Shown: piece by piece, positions 13,901-25,112 of the stretch
Layout: every line of letters begins with the position of its first letter
Numbering within the stretch: the first letter of the stretch is position 1
Assembly: GCA_035772405.1 (NCBI GenBank)
Contig: JAYKKM010000071.1
Coordinates: forward strand, 1,714,001 to 1,778,000
Length of the DNA stretch: 64,000 nucleotides
Direction of reading: 5' to 3'
Source of the DNA: Chrysogorgia sp. JL179-B06
Taxonomy: Eukaryota > Cnidaria > Anthozoa > Scleralcyonacea > Chrysogorgiidae
Notes under the pieces: model-generated
What the model was told of the DNA's origin: nothing
The model's input: the letters and a program-made list of their open reading frames with translations, nothing else
Databases searched by the model: none
Translations under genes and position numbers: made by a program

Positions 13901-15676
13901 CTTCCTTCCTTCCTTCTTTGTTTCTTTTTTCTTTCCTTCCTTCTTTGTTTCTTTTTTCCTTCCTTCCTTCCTTCTTTGTTTCTTTTTCCTTCCCTTCCTT
14001 CCTTCCTTTATCAACCAACATTTAACACATTCCAAAATCCTTCCAACTTTAGCTACAACACCAAAAAAATTTAAAATTGGCTGTGAAAACCACAACCTCA
14101 CTTTCAGCTGTGACTCCCTTCATCCAATCATCTGCTTTGGCCCGGTCACGTTTTGGATAGACAGCGATAACAATATGTTGTGTTCGTCCGGTGCAAGAGG
14201 CAAGATAAACACAACATGCGACAACAAAGACATGCTTGGGTATGTACTTCAGCAATGTCAAAAGATAAACTGCACATTTCTTGTGTCAAGTAAAGCTATG
14301 GGTGATCATTGTGAAGGAGCATTTAAATATATCAAGGTGATGTACAAATGTGGTAAGTAATGACTGAATCTCAGAGTCTATCGTATTTCTTGATATTATT
14401 TTATTTTACATCGAAAACCACAGCCATATTTGTTTATTCCCGCGCGGGATTTTTCCAAGGTATTTAAATTTTTACGCGCGTGTTATTTTCGCGGGTTTGT
14501 ACCCAGTCCCTTTATCTCAGAATAGAGATCATAAATAAAACTGTTTTATTTATGATCTCTATGAGGAGCCACCATCATAAAAATAGTGTCTTGTTACGAA
14601 TTTAAAAGGACATTGGCTATAAAAAATAAGTACTTTTGATCCGAGTATGTAACTTAAAAAGCCAGAATATAGTAGCTTGAGATTGTAAAAATACACATAA
14701 AGCTAGCCTCCTTCGCAGGCATCACCGCGCTCCACTGAACCGTTGGATGTATTTTCGATATGCGTGTGACGTCACAACCAAGGTAAAGCGAAATTTTTAT
14801 CTAACCATCCTCGTGTCTTTATAAATTTGTGAATGTCTTCCTTTTTCAATTGAACCATTTTAAAAAGCATCCGCGCAAATTCGGCGCAAATTCGGCGACC
14901 TACAGAGTAGTTTCATCAGTTTAATTATTAGTTTTATAAGTAACATTAAGAATATATTGTTGTAAGAGCATTGAGACTATTGTATAATGTACCTAATACG
15001 TCTTTATTATTATTATTATTATTATTATTTATCCCAGGTGTGACGTCACTAACATCCCTGTTTAATAATCAACAAGCCGGCGGATGAGAGCCTGCGTCTT
15101 GGGTTGATAGCAAGCGTATTTGCGCTTATTTGCGCTACAATCAGCGCTTCAAAATATTCGCAATCTTTTTTAGTGAAGTCAAGTCCCAATTCAACAAACA
15201 TGGAGTCATGTATAAGAGACGATAAGAACAAACAACCACCCAAACCAACCATCCTAGAAGTAATTAAAGACGAAGAGAAGTCGAAAACTTTGAAAATCGT
15301 GCCTTCATTCTCCTCCAACACGGTGTCGTCCGCATTTGTTTCAACAAATAATTCCATCCAAGAAGTGGTCCAGCCTTCGACTTCGACAAGAGAAGTACAC
15401 AGATTTCAATTTACCGCAACAAGACGACCGAGTTTAAAAAAAGACTGGGGCACAACGTTCGTCTCAGTCTTCACAACGAGCCCGCGGCCAACCGCAATCA
15501 AGAAAACGTGTTCAAGATTTCAGGGAAATCCACGAAAGATTGAAAATTCTAAAGTTTTTCCCTCGTCTGTTAATAGTTTCGCGACGGCACAAGGTGGACG
15601 GAAGAATGGCAGTTGTAAATTGGCAATGCATTTCCTTTCCAAAATAATCCTTTTGTGCGTTGGTTTCATGATATGA
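10986..15676 (+). CDS. Secreted or GPI-anchored SUEL-type lectin 2 (three exons)
   Basis: Exons 10986-11073, 14053-14352 and 15174-15676; predicted 296 aa. Exon 1 encodes a signal peptide (VAILLLLFIGLADIILVLVN). Exon 2 is a diverged SUEL lectin domain: IGCEN, FSCDS, TTCDN, QCQKINC, and the family-like ending GDHCEGAFKYIKVMYKC. The usual YGR motif is missing, which may change or abolish the classical sugar pocket. Exon 3 encodes a Ser/Thr/Pro-rich stalk of about 145 residues with NSS/NST-like sites and a hydrophobic C-terminus (FLSKIILLCVGFMI), as for a GPI signal. Introns are phase 1 with donors gtgggt and gtaagt; the exon 3 acceptor (tttttttag then tg) mirrors that of lectin 1. This and the neighbouring lectin are a tandem duplication with divergence of the stalk. 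Intron 1 is crowded with a SINE, a LINE relic, two MITEs and a huge pyrimidine tract. Confidence 0.8.
11188..11335 (+). mobile_element. tRNA-derived SINE (family A) in lectin 2 intron 1
   Basis: Near-intact head (gagtctcggtagctcaatgg), box B ggttcgattcctg and body gcttgacgatcgtccatg. It lies about 115 bp after the exon 1 donor. Confidence 0.88.
11398..12035 (+). pseudogene. 3' end of a CR1/L2-type LINE reverse transcriptase, frameshifted
   Basis: The translation matches the C-terminal end of CR1/L2-like non-LTR reverse transcriptases: HAFITSKLDSCNSILYGL, then LQRIQNTAARLVAG, HWLPVRSRIVFKIL and GDRTFSVVAPKLCNSL. A frameshift/stop near 11477 separates the first part (11398-11479) from the rest (to 11916), so the copy is dead and 5'-truncated. 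The 3' tail (attagttttataagtaa ... gtataatg) runs into an (AAT)n end near 12030. It sits in intron 1 of lectin 2 in the sense direction. Confidence 0.88.
12086..12195 (+). mobile_element. tRNA-derived SINE (family B)
   Basis: Head ccgtagctcagtggtccgag, box B gggttcaattt, and tail ccatttttcgcaactggtcc. The tail is shared, reversed, with copies at 33088-33182, 33518-33628 and about 63945-63980. Confidence 0.8.
12303..12530 (+). mobile_element. Chimeric SINE: tRNA-like head joined to family A body
   Basis: A second tRNA-like head (tagctcagtggtcagagcgc, box B gggttcgattcg) at 12306-12400 is followed at 12417 by the family A body (cgggactcagaatcattttt ... gatcgtccatgtatcgtct). It is a recombinant or nested insertion. 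Confidence 0.7.
12799..13279. mobile_element. TTAA-flanked palindromic MITE (family 1)
   Basis: 481 bp between TTAA-AGTGCCC and GGGCACT-TTAA, with long inverted arms (complementary text around tttgatatgcaaatgtctgg). The TTAA ends point to a piggyBac-like origin. A 13-bp text aaggtaatacata occurs just outside both ends. Further copies lie at 33711-34155 and 49770-50252. It sits in intron 1 of lectin 2. Confidence 0.88.
13330..13465 (-). mobile_element. Copy of the CTGATGA...CGAAACGT module
   Basis: Two half-palindromes meeting at the module: gatatttttagtaacgaaat on the left and cactaaaaatcttggcag on the right. It shares ends with 19556-19625, 24010-24110 and 37385-37465. Confidence 0.65.
13615..14010. 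repeat. (CCTT/CCCT)n pyrimidine tract
   Basis: About 400 bases of almost pure pyrimidine on the plus strand, in lectin 2 intron 1, ending about 40 bp before the lectin-domain exon. It creates long Ser/Phe/Leu/Pro or Lys/Glu/Gly/Arg frames that are not genes. In the transcript it is an exceptionally long natural polypyrimidine tract. Confidence 0.97.
14915..15030 (+). mobile_element. 5'-truncated LINE tail in lectin 2 intron 2
   Basis: Matches the 3' end of the LINE relic at 11398-12035 almost base for base (agttttataagtaacattaa, then gttgtaagagcattgagact, then gtataatg) and ends in a (TTA)n run. It is an independent short insertion of the same LINE family, 144 bp upstream of exon 3. Confidence 0.85.
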
Positions 15677-15877
15677 TCTTACGATGATTATGATGATGAA
15701 TATTTCATTTTGTGACAAGACATGTTCCAACTTTGACCAGTTCAAATGTGGGTCTCTTCTGTAGGGTAGAATTATAGACATGTTATGGTGGCGCCACCAT
15801 AGAGATCATATATAAGACTGCAGGGGCCATTAACCGAAAAAGATGGCGGTTGTACATTTTACCAGAATGCTTTGCGA

Positions 15878-16330
15878 CCTTAAAGTGTCTATGAAGTGAA
15901 AAATTCGCTAGCATTTGTTTTTGCTTTAACGGACAAAGTAGCACGGCAGGAGCGTACACTGAAAATTTCAAGTGAATCTGCTACATAGTCTTCGAGTTAT
16001 CAACTCTCAAAGTTTGGCATGGCTAAATGTTTTTGGTGAAATCTGAAACGCGCGGTTCATTGTCTTGTGACGTATGCAGATGTACTATGCATATAAAGAA
16101 CAATGGATTTGAACATTAATGATCCACCTGCATACGTCATATACCATATATATTCAATCCCAGTCTTTCCCTATTTTGTAACGTGAAACTATGCCAATGG
16201 ACAAACTTTGAGAGTTGATAGCTCGAAGACTATGCAGCAGATTCACTTGAAATTTTCAGTGAACGATCCTGCCGTGCTACTTTGTTCGTTAGAGTAAAAA
16301 AATGCTTGCGAATTTTTCACTTGATAGACA
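15878..16330. mobile_element. Palindromic MITE, TTAA-type
   Basis: Left end TTAAAGTGTCTATGAAGTG, right end cacttgatagacac, with arms of about 130 bp (caagtgaatctgctacatag on the left, its complement near 16225). The loop is about 170 bp. Confidence 0.82.
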
Positions 16331-16918
16331 CAAAATGAATACGGTGCTTCAACTTGTAAACAAAAGACTAAAAAATTTGGGGAAAAGGAACAATTGTTTT
16401 GTCGGTTTTATCGATGTATGTCCACCCTACAGTGTATGGCTACTCTGTGAACTTGACGACTGTATAATAAACAGGTTTCTCTACCCATGGACCCAGTTAT
16501 GATTGAATCAAAATAATGAATAATACGTCAAAACTGAGTGCAGCATCTCAAAGTATAGTTAATATTTATGGCCTATGTATACAGTATACTATTTTCTATT
16601 TCCGTCTGAGTGACTGCAGGAGTAGGCTAAAACCTGGTACACCGCGACGCTTCTAGACACCTGTATATAGATGTCACTATGTTATCATAATCTTAATCTG
16701 TAGAAACTCACTAATTTTCATCCCTCTCAATGGTGGAATGTGCTGCCAAGTCTGGGTCGTGACCACCCCTATGGTATTTTCAGCTCAACTGAATGAGTGA
16801 TGACAATAACCACTTTGGCACACTTGCACACGCCACTTACTAAAACAGGTTAAACTTGTATTTAACTGTATTTTCACTCTCTGAGTCGAAGACGTTTCGC
16901 TCTCGCTCGCTCTCGGAT

Positions 16919-17140
16919 AACCTTTCATGTTACTCCATCACCAATATAAACATCACCGGATAACATCAAGGGAATCGAGGTGGGAGGGTTAGGAAGACAC
17001 TGAAGGCGGGGGGTTAGGGTTAGAAAACTTATTAGGTGGGGGGTTAGGGTTAGGATCTAAGTTGTTTTGGAGTTAACGGTTATTTCATGACGATTATATA
17101 CCTCGATTCATTTGGTGATGGAGTAACATGAAATCCCAGT
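16919..17140. mobile_element. Short terminal-inverted-repeat element
   Basis: Begins tttcatgttactccatcacc and ends with its complement ggtgatggagtaacatgaaa. The interior carries GGGTTAGGG-rich text also found near 38040 (reversed), 40290 and 57200. Confidence 0.8.
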
Positions 17141-19171
17141 ACTCATTTACTGACCAGCTTTTGCAGGATTGCGGGCTCTGCTTTTGAAGATGGACTCTCG
17201 TTAAATTTGTAATACGATATTTATCACTTATAGCCAGTAGTAATCATTGTATTAGTTTCTGCTATTCAGATGCTGAAATCATCATATTCATATACAACGA
17301 AAACTACAAGATCAAGACGCCCGCTAGGCGTTAAGTCGGGCTAGCTATGGGCTGGAAGTGTGGCAATCTGTATTGTAATAACTCTGATAATAATTTAGCA
17401 TAGTGTCATAGTGGCCATAGTATGCTACGGACAATAACTACTAAAATATTTCACTTCTTTGTTATAAATTTAGCTGAGGTATACTGTTATATTGCTGTTA
17501 GAACTTTTATTATAAAAACACTGTTGACATTTTCCACGTTACACGTTTGAGAGTTTTAGCGGAACAACCTTGTTATTCGCATTTGAGAAAAGTTTGAACG
17601 AAAACTACAAGAAATAAAGTCTAAATTGCGCCATTGCGTGCGTTCAAATAACATTTTGCTTTTACAAACTTACTGTACAGTACGTTTAGTTCACAAAATT
17701 TAGCTTCAGTACATTTATATCACATAAATCGCTACAGTATCTGTACAGTTTCAAATACACGTTTTAAGCCTGTGGCAGGTTTTGCTCGTGTGTTTATACG
17801 AAACCTTTTTAAGAAACCAAATATATCCCGTGATTTTTCATTAGATATCAAACAATAACCATAGTCAATCGAAATATGGTCTGGAAACTCGGCAAACTTC
17901 AAAGCGACTATAATGAGCTACGTTTTGATGTTGAACCGTACCTTACACCGTGCACATCCTTTGTTTTAGGTTTATTAATATTTAAACAACACGGTTGAGC
18001 GATTAAACCCAAACGATTCTATTGCATGATTGCTTCATTATACTAAAATACAATAGGTTCAGTGACCGTGCACCGTGCACCAAATTGCATAAAGATGAAC
18101 AAAAAGATAGAACAAAGACTTCAGCTGAGTTTCCAGACCATATCTCGATTGACTATGCAATAACCTATCACAGGCTAGTTTTGTTAAGTGTTAACTGTAT
18201 TGTATTTAACAAGGAAAACATTGATAAGGTAAGTAAGCGGATTTCCTGTTTCTAAGTATAGCTAATAAAGTTATATTTATACTATTTGTTTGTAAATATT
18301 ATTTGCCCTATTCTATATTTATAGTACCAGCAGGCGATCATTGTTATTAATCCGCGGTTTCCGGAACAATTGATACACATAATTGATACAGCTTATTAAT
18401 ACATTTAATTGATACATTTAATAAAGCGTTACAACAGCGCTAGACATGAAAAGCTTTTTTAAATTTAAATCTAAACGACGTATTTTTTACAGAGGATAAT
18501 CCTATTATTACTAGCCTGCTAGGTCGCAAAATATTTTTCGCAATAAGTCACAACTATATTGGATGAGGTAGCGAGCAAAATATCATGATTTGTCAGCGGA
18601 CAGCATGGTCGGTTATTTATAGCGAAGGCAGATGAAAATGTCCAGTTGGTTATGAGCTCATATTCAACGAGAGCGAATGGTGTAATTATTATTATATACT
18701 TGTGGTAATTTTAGGTATTTTTTTTCATGTTGTTTATCAAACACCAGATTTCATAGCAGACTATGCGAACGGCTCTAAATCAGCTGGATACAACATGACA
18801 GTAAATGTCGAAGTAACTATATACTCGGGTTTGTCCAAAATTACCGAAGGAATCGTGGAAAAAACGCCACGTTTTTTACTCGTGAGCATGCTGCATACGA
18901 AGTGACTTGTATCAAGTTTAATTCTAATTCCGGAACCATTGTGAATGGCGACTAAGACCACCTATACACATACGTAGACAAGTTGGAGAAGAAGTCGACC
19001 TACATGAGCATGCAAGTCGTATAAAATACTCGAGGTTTAAACTTCGTGAAATCAATATATCCGAGTCAAAGCAGATAGATCGATAGCCGATATATTATTT
19101 CATAAATAATACACAATTTGTCTTAACAGCGAAAATATATACTGAATACTGTATAATATATGTGTTAATAT

Positions 19172-19322
19172 ATGCACTACCGCAGTGAATGTGGAGAGCT
19201 TGGAGTATAGACAGGCGATAAATCCTCAGAAAAATGTCCCGGACAGGAATCGAACCTGCATGCACCTTCTGGCTTCTGATTGCCGGCAAGACGTTCTATA
19301 TTAAACCATTGAGCTACCGTCA
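19172..19322 (-). mobile_element. tRNA-derived SINE (family A)
   Basis: Complete reverse-strand copy: 3' body tgtatatattaac/gctctccac, box B complement ggaatcgaacctg, and head complement ccattgagctaccg. Its tail is followed by a second tRNA-like composite piece up to about 19530. Confidence 0.8.
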
Positions 19323-20539
19323 GATGGAGAGAAAAAGACCGTCAGATGGAGAGAAAAGGTTACAATGATGCACTGCCGGTTCGATTGATATATGTCACTG
19401 CCTATGAAGCAGTCACTAGTATATATCGGCAATGCTTGGATGTGTTGATGTAAATTGATTGAATGTGTTGTATAATAAATATATACACTGCTGTAGTGAA
19501 TGTTGGAAAGCTTGGAGTATAGACATATAGACCTGAAAGTGAAAAGGTGCATGGTAAATGAAGGGCTCCGCTCGAAACGTCAGTATTTCGTTACTAAAAA
19601 TCTTGGCAGTTTACTCCACCTTTTCGGCTTAGCTATATTCCCACGCGAGGTGAAATCCATCCCTTTTACTTTTCGGCCAGACCTATACCAAAAGGGCTGG
19701 CCCTCCTCCCAAAGAAACTTTAGTTCGAAAATACACTTATATATCGGAAAAATGGACGTTGGTTTTAAACACATAGTTCTACGGTGTATATATATATATA
19801 CTCTGTAGAGTAAAACAGCTTTCTTGGGGGCTGAATGACAACATTCAACAATACATATCGAGCCTGTGGCTGTATAGGTTAGTCGGGATGAAAAACAGTC
19901 CTATATTAGGGCTCCGCTGCATTAAGCTCGGGTTAAAGGCATTTTGAGCGTTGCATGAGATATTTCGGCCAGATTGACCAGACTGAAATTTAGGTCTATA
20001 CACTCTCTCAATGACTCAAGTCAAAATCGTACGTTCTCTCCTATCGAAACATCAGGATGCAACTGCATAAGACTAAAAATAGCCACCGTTGCCGAGTTTT
20101 TAATATAAGCAGATTACATGCTCTTTACATTTGACGATCAGATTAACTTGGATGTTTCCTGAAGGATAAGACAGTTAGTTAAATACTCTTCAAGATTTCA
20201 CAATCAATTAAATTTGACAAACGGCGCACAGCTTTTTCCAACAAGACTCTGTTTTTTCCAGAAGAAAAACTATATCTGCATTTTAAGAGTCATGTCAACA
20301 CAGAGAGTTATTTGTACTATGTAACTGTCATAATTTCGACGCAGTTTACCGTTCACCACGGCACTATATATATTGCCGCCGAAACAAAGGCTACACAAGG
20401 ACACTTGTGATGATAACCATTGCGTTGATTCTCCGTTGGGTTGCACCAGTTTCCATTTCAGTCAAGCGAGGTACTTGGGCCCGAAAAAATAAGCATGCAT
20501 AGAGAAAACCCTGGCTTGCCCAACACGTATCAGAAAAAA

Positions 20540-22720
20540 GAGATAGTCTAATTGGCGCGGGTCGCGGGTCGCGGGTAATTGTCACGGGTCGCGGGTAATT
20601 GTCACGGGTCGCGGGTAATTGTCGCGGGTCGCGGGTAATTGTCGCGGGTCGCGGGTAATTAGCGCGCGTCGCGGGTAATTGTTCCGGCTTTATTTTCTCC
20701 TGGTGTTTTTCCTCCGATTCGTTTACCGGGGGTAGACCATGGTTAGACCATGGTTATTACAAATAAGTCAAAATGTGAATGCAATAATCTTAATTAGAGG
20801 TGCGTATGTTTCAGTCGTTCACGCACAGGGAATGAACCGTGAAGTAGCACGCGTAAATAGTTTTAAACGCTGTGACAAGTATATTTCTTTGACAAAGTCT
20901 CTATCATTTATATAAGCCTGTCTGGAGCTCCGATTTGAGCTAGACACTCAAGATTTCATTCTGGCCTACCGACATTCATCGATTCTCATTTCGAATAATA
21001 TATCGAACCTTTATTTGTATAAGTAAAGCGTTTTAAAAGCGCCTTATATAATTAAACACATTTGTAGATGAGACAACAAGCAACGTTATGCTTTATAACA
21101 TAACGCCAAATTCTGATTGTCGCTTTTGACCATGTTTTGACCAAGGGTTAAACGCGCGCAGAAAATTCTTGCAAAGCTAGCCGTGTTATGGTGCGAGATA
21201 AAAACCTGCACAGTCAATATATGTGATCACTGGCAGGTCTTTAATTTTAACGATACTCGACACAATATTGAATCTGCCCATAGTCCCCAAATCTAACTCC
21301 CGTATCAGCCTGCAGCCTGCTAGTGCGCGAGGGCCGAATAGGGTGAAATACATGGCGATCAATTGAAAGTCTTCAAAATAATCGATACCCAAATAAACCA
21401 TTCTATAACTGGCAATGAGGTTTCGGAAGGCAGAACATTGAAGAAGAAGAATCGAGATAATAGTTATATTTGGTGTGCTTCGTATAATTTGTCAAACGTC
21501 CAAGTGCTAGTTGGAAGTGGCGAGCGTGAAAAAAGCGCAAAATGACCACATGAATTCGGCATATCAATTGACACCCATCTCAAGGTGTAAATTCTGTCAA
21601 GACTCACTGTAGGAGAGCAAACACAAATTCATTGTCCTTCTGCCTTAATCTTTAGTTTTGGCCCTTAGTGATATGAAAGTTTTATCGCCCAAATCTCAAT
21701 AAGTATAGAAAGCAGCGATGTTGAAATTTGCAGATAAACTTGTTGTTACTATATCTTTCAACGGACCAAAAACTTACAGGTTACAGGTTCGATTCCTGTC
21801 CGGGGCTCAGAATCATTTTTCTGAGGATACGAGCTTGACGATCGTCCATGTATCGTCTGACCAAAAACTGTTAAGATCGAAATAGTTCACTTCAGCCTTC
21901 CAAACCATGTCTCTCTTTCTATTAACATCGCACTGATATGACGCCAGATGCTACAGAAACGTTTTGAAGGCAGATTCAATATTGTGTCGAGTATCGTTAA
22001 AATTAAAGACCTGCCAGTGATCACGGCATATATTGACTGTGCAGGTTTTTATCTCGCACCATAACACGGCTAGCTTTGCAAGAATTTTCTGCGCGCGTTT
22101 AACCCTTGGTCAAAAGAGACAATCAGAATTTGGTGTTACGTTATAAAGCATAACGTTGCTTGTTGTCTCAACTACAAATGTGTTTAATTATATAAGGCGC
22201 TTTTAAAACGCTTTACTTATACAAATAAAGGTTCGATTATAGCATAGCCATGGATAAATATAATTCGAAATGAGAATCGATGAATGTCGGTAGGCTAAAA
22301 TCAAATCTTGAGTGTCTAGCTCAAATCGGAGCTCCAGACAGGCTTATATAATGATAGAGACTTTGTCGAAGAAATATACTTGTCACAGCGTTTAAAAGGC
22401 ATTTACGCGTGGTACTTCACGGTTCATTCCCTGTGCGTGAACGACTGAAACATACGCACCTCTAATTAAGATTATCGCATTTACATTTTGACTTATTTGT
22501 AATAACCATGGTCTAACCATGGTCTACCCCCGGTAAACGAATCGGAGGAAAAACACCAGGAGAAAATAAAGCCGGAACAATTACCCGCGACGCGCGCTAA
22601 TTACCCGCGACCCGCGACAATTACCCGCGACCCGCGACAACTACCCGCGACCCGCGACAATAACCCGCGACCCGCGACAATTTACCCGCGACCCGCGACC
22701 CGCGCCAATTAGACTATCTC
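20540..22720. mobile_element. Long-inverted-repeat transposon, MULE/foldback-like, with 9-bp TSD
   Basis: Arms 20540-21278 and 21969-22720 are inverted copies about 740-750 bp long. They begin GAGATAGTCTAATTGGCGCG and share distant markers such as tagaccatggttagaccatg, gaaccgtgaagta and gatactcgacacaatattga. The tip of each arm is a tandem array of a roughly 20-base GC-rich unit (gggtcgcgggtaattgtc). The direct repeat CAGAAAAAA abuts both ends (20531-20539, 22721-22729), a 9-bp target duplication. Long arms, subterminal tandem repeats and a 9-bp duplication fit non-autonomous Mutator-like or foldback elements. The loop holds no transposase frame and contains a SINE insertion. Confidence 0.85.
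21775..21858 (+). mobile_element. Truncated family A SINE with 11-bp TSD
   Basis: Contains box B (ggttcgattcctg) and the body to gtccatgtatcgtct. It is flanked by GACCAAAAACT at 21764-21774 and 21859-21869, a clear target-site duplication. It lies in the loop of the 20540-22720 element, so it inserted after that element formed. Confidence 0.88.
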
Positions 22721-22775
22721 CAGAAAAAATGGGGGAAAGGAATTGGCGTTGGCATTGGCATCGCGACTTGACTAC

Positions 22776-23000
22776 CAGCTGTTGTGACTTGTGGTCTTAT
22801 AGTGGTTACTGCAAACGTGCATTCTATATATGAGCTGGGAGACACAGGTTCAAATCTGGAGTCGGACCACCTGCACTCAATTAAAATAATTGAGGAGAAA
22901 GTGCTCATGCCTTTGCAATAATATACGTGCAAATGGATGTTCGGGTTTTCTCGGATAACGACCTGAAATCGTAGGCCCTCAGAGTGATAAACATATAATA
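22776..23000 (+). mobile_element. tRNA-derived SINE (family C)
   Basis: Starts ccagctgttgtgacttgtgg, has a box B-like caggttcaaatctg, and a body ttctcggataacgacctgaa ... tcgtaggccctc. The same body occurs at 23118-23395 and, reversed, at 25537-25832. Confidence 0.75.
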
Positions 23001-23117
23001 AACTAAACTAAACTAAACTACAGGCACTTCAGCCAAAAAATACCAAATGATACTTTGGAAAATAACATTGGAAATACTCGTTCAAAACTATATATTGGGG
23101 AATTCCGAATTTCACAT

Positions 23118-23395
23118 TGGTCTAGCGAGTTACCACACATGTCTATAGCTCATGGGAGACCTGGGTTCAATCCGGTTCAATCCTTAGTCAGACCACCATG
23201 CAAATGGTATTTCGGGTCTTCTCGGATAACGACCTTAAATCGTAGGCCCTCGGAACCCCTATCAGTTGGGTTGGCCGTTCACCTAAGAGTGATAAACTGA
23301 ATCAAGTAGAGCGCTTAAAACATGAGCGGCTCTGGCTTGGATAAATAGGGCAACCTTATCCTGCGTGATCGAATCTAAATAAATCATATTTGATA
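23118..23395 (+). mobile_element. tRNA-derived SINE (family C)
   Basis: Head ggtctagcgagttaccacac, box B-like gggttcaatccg, body cggataacgaccttaaatcg, and tail atgagcggctctggcttgga. It is the longest copy in the window. Confidence 0.78.
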
Positions 23396-25112
23396 CGATG
23401 TTACATAATGGCTTCACTTCGCCTTTCGGCACTCTCAGCTGCGGATCCAGAAGGGCCTTTGCTCGAGACCTCCTACACACTATTTCTGTAGTACACCAAC
23501 CTTTTAGAGTTTTCGATTTTTATTTCTAAATTGCCAATTACACAGCGACAACACATTTTCAGGCTATACTACATAAACTCATGTGGACCTCACTGAGGAG
23601 TCGCTGCATTTGATCAACTTTGACATGTTTTGAACTAGGAAATGACCCGCCGAAAATTTTTTGGCATGTCAACTTATGATGAAACACTCCATAGTTATAT
23701 ACTCTAGCAAGTCGTTATCGCGATGGCTACTAGAGTAATTGGAATGGCAAGCGATAAAGCCGCAAAGGCGTCATGTGTTATCAAGGGCGCCCGTCTCTTG
23801 TTAAAAGGCAAATCAATGTGACTTGAACGAAAACATGATAAGAATCGCAAGTCGCAACACGCGCATGAGAAATACGGCGCTCGGCGCTCGCTAAGTTTGC
23901 AAGTGAGAAGTATGCAAACAAAATAACATACACGCGCTCAAACATTGTGGCATGGTAACCGCAACAGCAAATTACTGCGGGCCCAAATATTAAAAAGACA
24001 TAAAATAATATAGCAAAGACAAAGTGAAAAGGTGGTAAACTGCCAAGATTTTTAGTAACGAAATACCGCTGACGTTTGGAGCGGACCCTTCCTCAAAGTA
24101 AAATGTGTATTTCAAGTCCGTTTCAACTAGAACAACAAATGATAGAGTGGGTATATAAAGGAGCGAGAACGCGTTCCATTTGGGACAGACTGTTTTCCAT
24201 GTTCGTGGGTCATCAGAACCAAAACAATTTGTCAAATATGTAAACTATAATACTTAAAAATAAGTGAGTGTTAATATTAGATACTAGGTTTATAGTGCGT
24301 CATCAATTTTTTGTGTAAATCAACAACTATATGACGTCTATTATTCGCGTTTTCAAACAATGACTTTTTGTTAATAGTTTTTTTTTTGTTAAAAGGAGCC
24401 CTGAAAATGACGCACGGGTCACAGACAGCATCACGCGCAAGCGGCACTTCGTCGAGCCATCCTATCTTGCATGTGTGCGCGCAATCATGTGCGCGCCAAA
24501 GTGTGCCCGATTAAATCTTCGCAGTCAGAGATAAACCCGAAATGTAAAAAGCTTTCTCAAACATTCGACATTCAAAGATAACCTATTCTTTGCCAATGAG
24601 GTCAGCGTAAATTCACACAATATATTGGTGTAGTGTTATCAATATTAGTGTATAAGTGTAATCCCTAATGTGTAGTCAAGTGCGGTAGACTACCACCCAG
24701 GATTTTGTCGTTTAGAAACTCACGAGTAGCCACTAGCGTTAAGGCTACATATAGAAGGTCCCTGTAATCACATGGTCCTCATAATAAAGCCTTTATTAGC
24801 CCTTGAAGGATCTTCTGATAGCTATCGTGGTTAACTCAAAATAACTCCTCGCACTACAATATGTCGCGCGTCTGTTTAATTTGAAATGCACGTGTCACAT
24901 TCCAGATATATTTAACCATACCGAACCGAGTCTATTTTCGGAGTCAGCCTCAGCTGCCGCCAAAGGGCGCTTGGAGGGCTCACGATACTAAAAGTGTCAC
25001 TGCGTTCACCTGACATAGACAACCTGGACGCAAATTGCGCATAAAAGAACCAGCCTCGTGAGACAACCGAGCCAGACCAAAGGGAAACCGCACGGCCACT
25101 GGAAAACGGGGC

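Larger units (their letters stand above)
15677..25112. other. Gene-poor interval rich in inverted repeats
   Basis: No gene that I can support. It contains palindromic MITEs (15878-16330, 16919-17140), family A SINEs (19172-19322, 21775-21858), the long-inverted-repeat element (20540-22720), family C SINEs (22776-23000, 23118-23395) and a module copy near 24010-24110. The stretches 17150-19150, 19630-20530 and 24110-25110 are AT-rich without clear structure. An open frame with a good donor at 18232 and one at 18702-18905 are too weak to call exons. Confidence 0.6.

Noticed and set aside
13560..14074. Frames of Lys/Glu/Gly/Arg or Ser/Phe/Pro up to 243 aa
   Set aside because: Pyrimidine-tract artefacts; only the last part (from 14053) is a real lectin exon.
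16985..17060. Telomere-like GGGTTAGGG
   Set aside because: Only two or three imperfect units within a dispersed element that recurs near 38040, 40290 and 57200.
18022..18255. Frame with a strong donor (AAG-gtaagt at 18232)
   Set aside because: No acceptor-linked partner exon, signal peptide or domain recognised.
18702..18905. Exon with TVNVEVTIYSGLSKITEG, faintly like a Cys-loop receptor
   Set aside because: No matching neighbouring exons or clear splice sites, and the sequence before it repeats text found near 12560.
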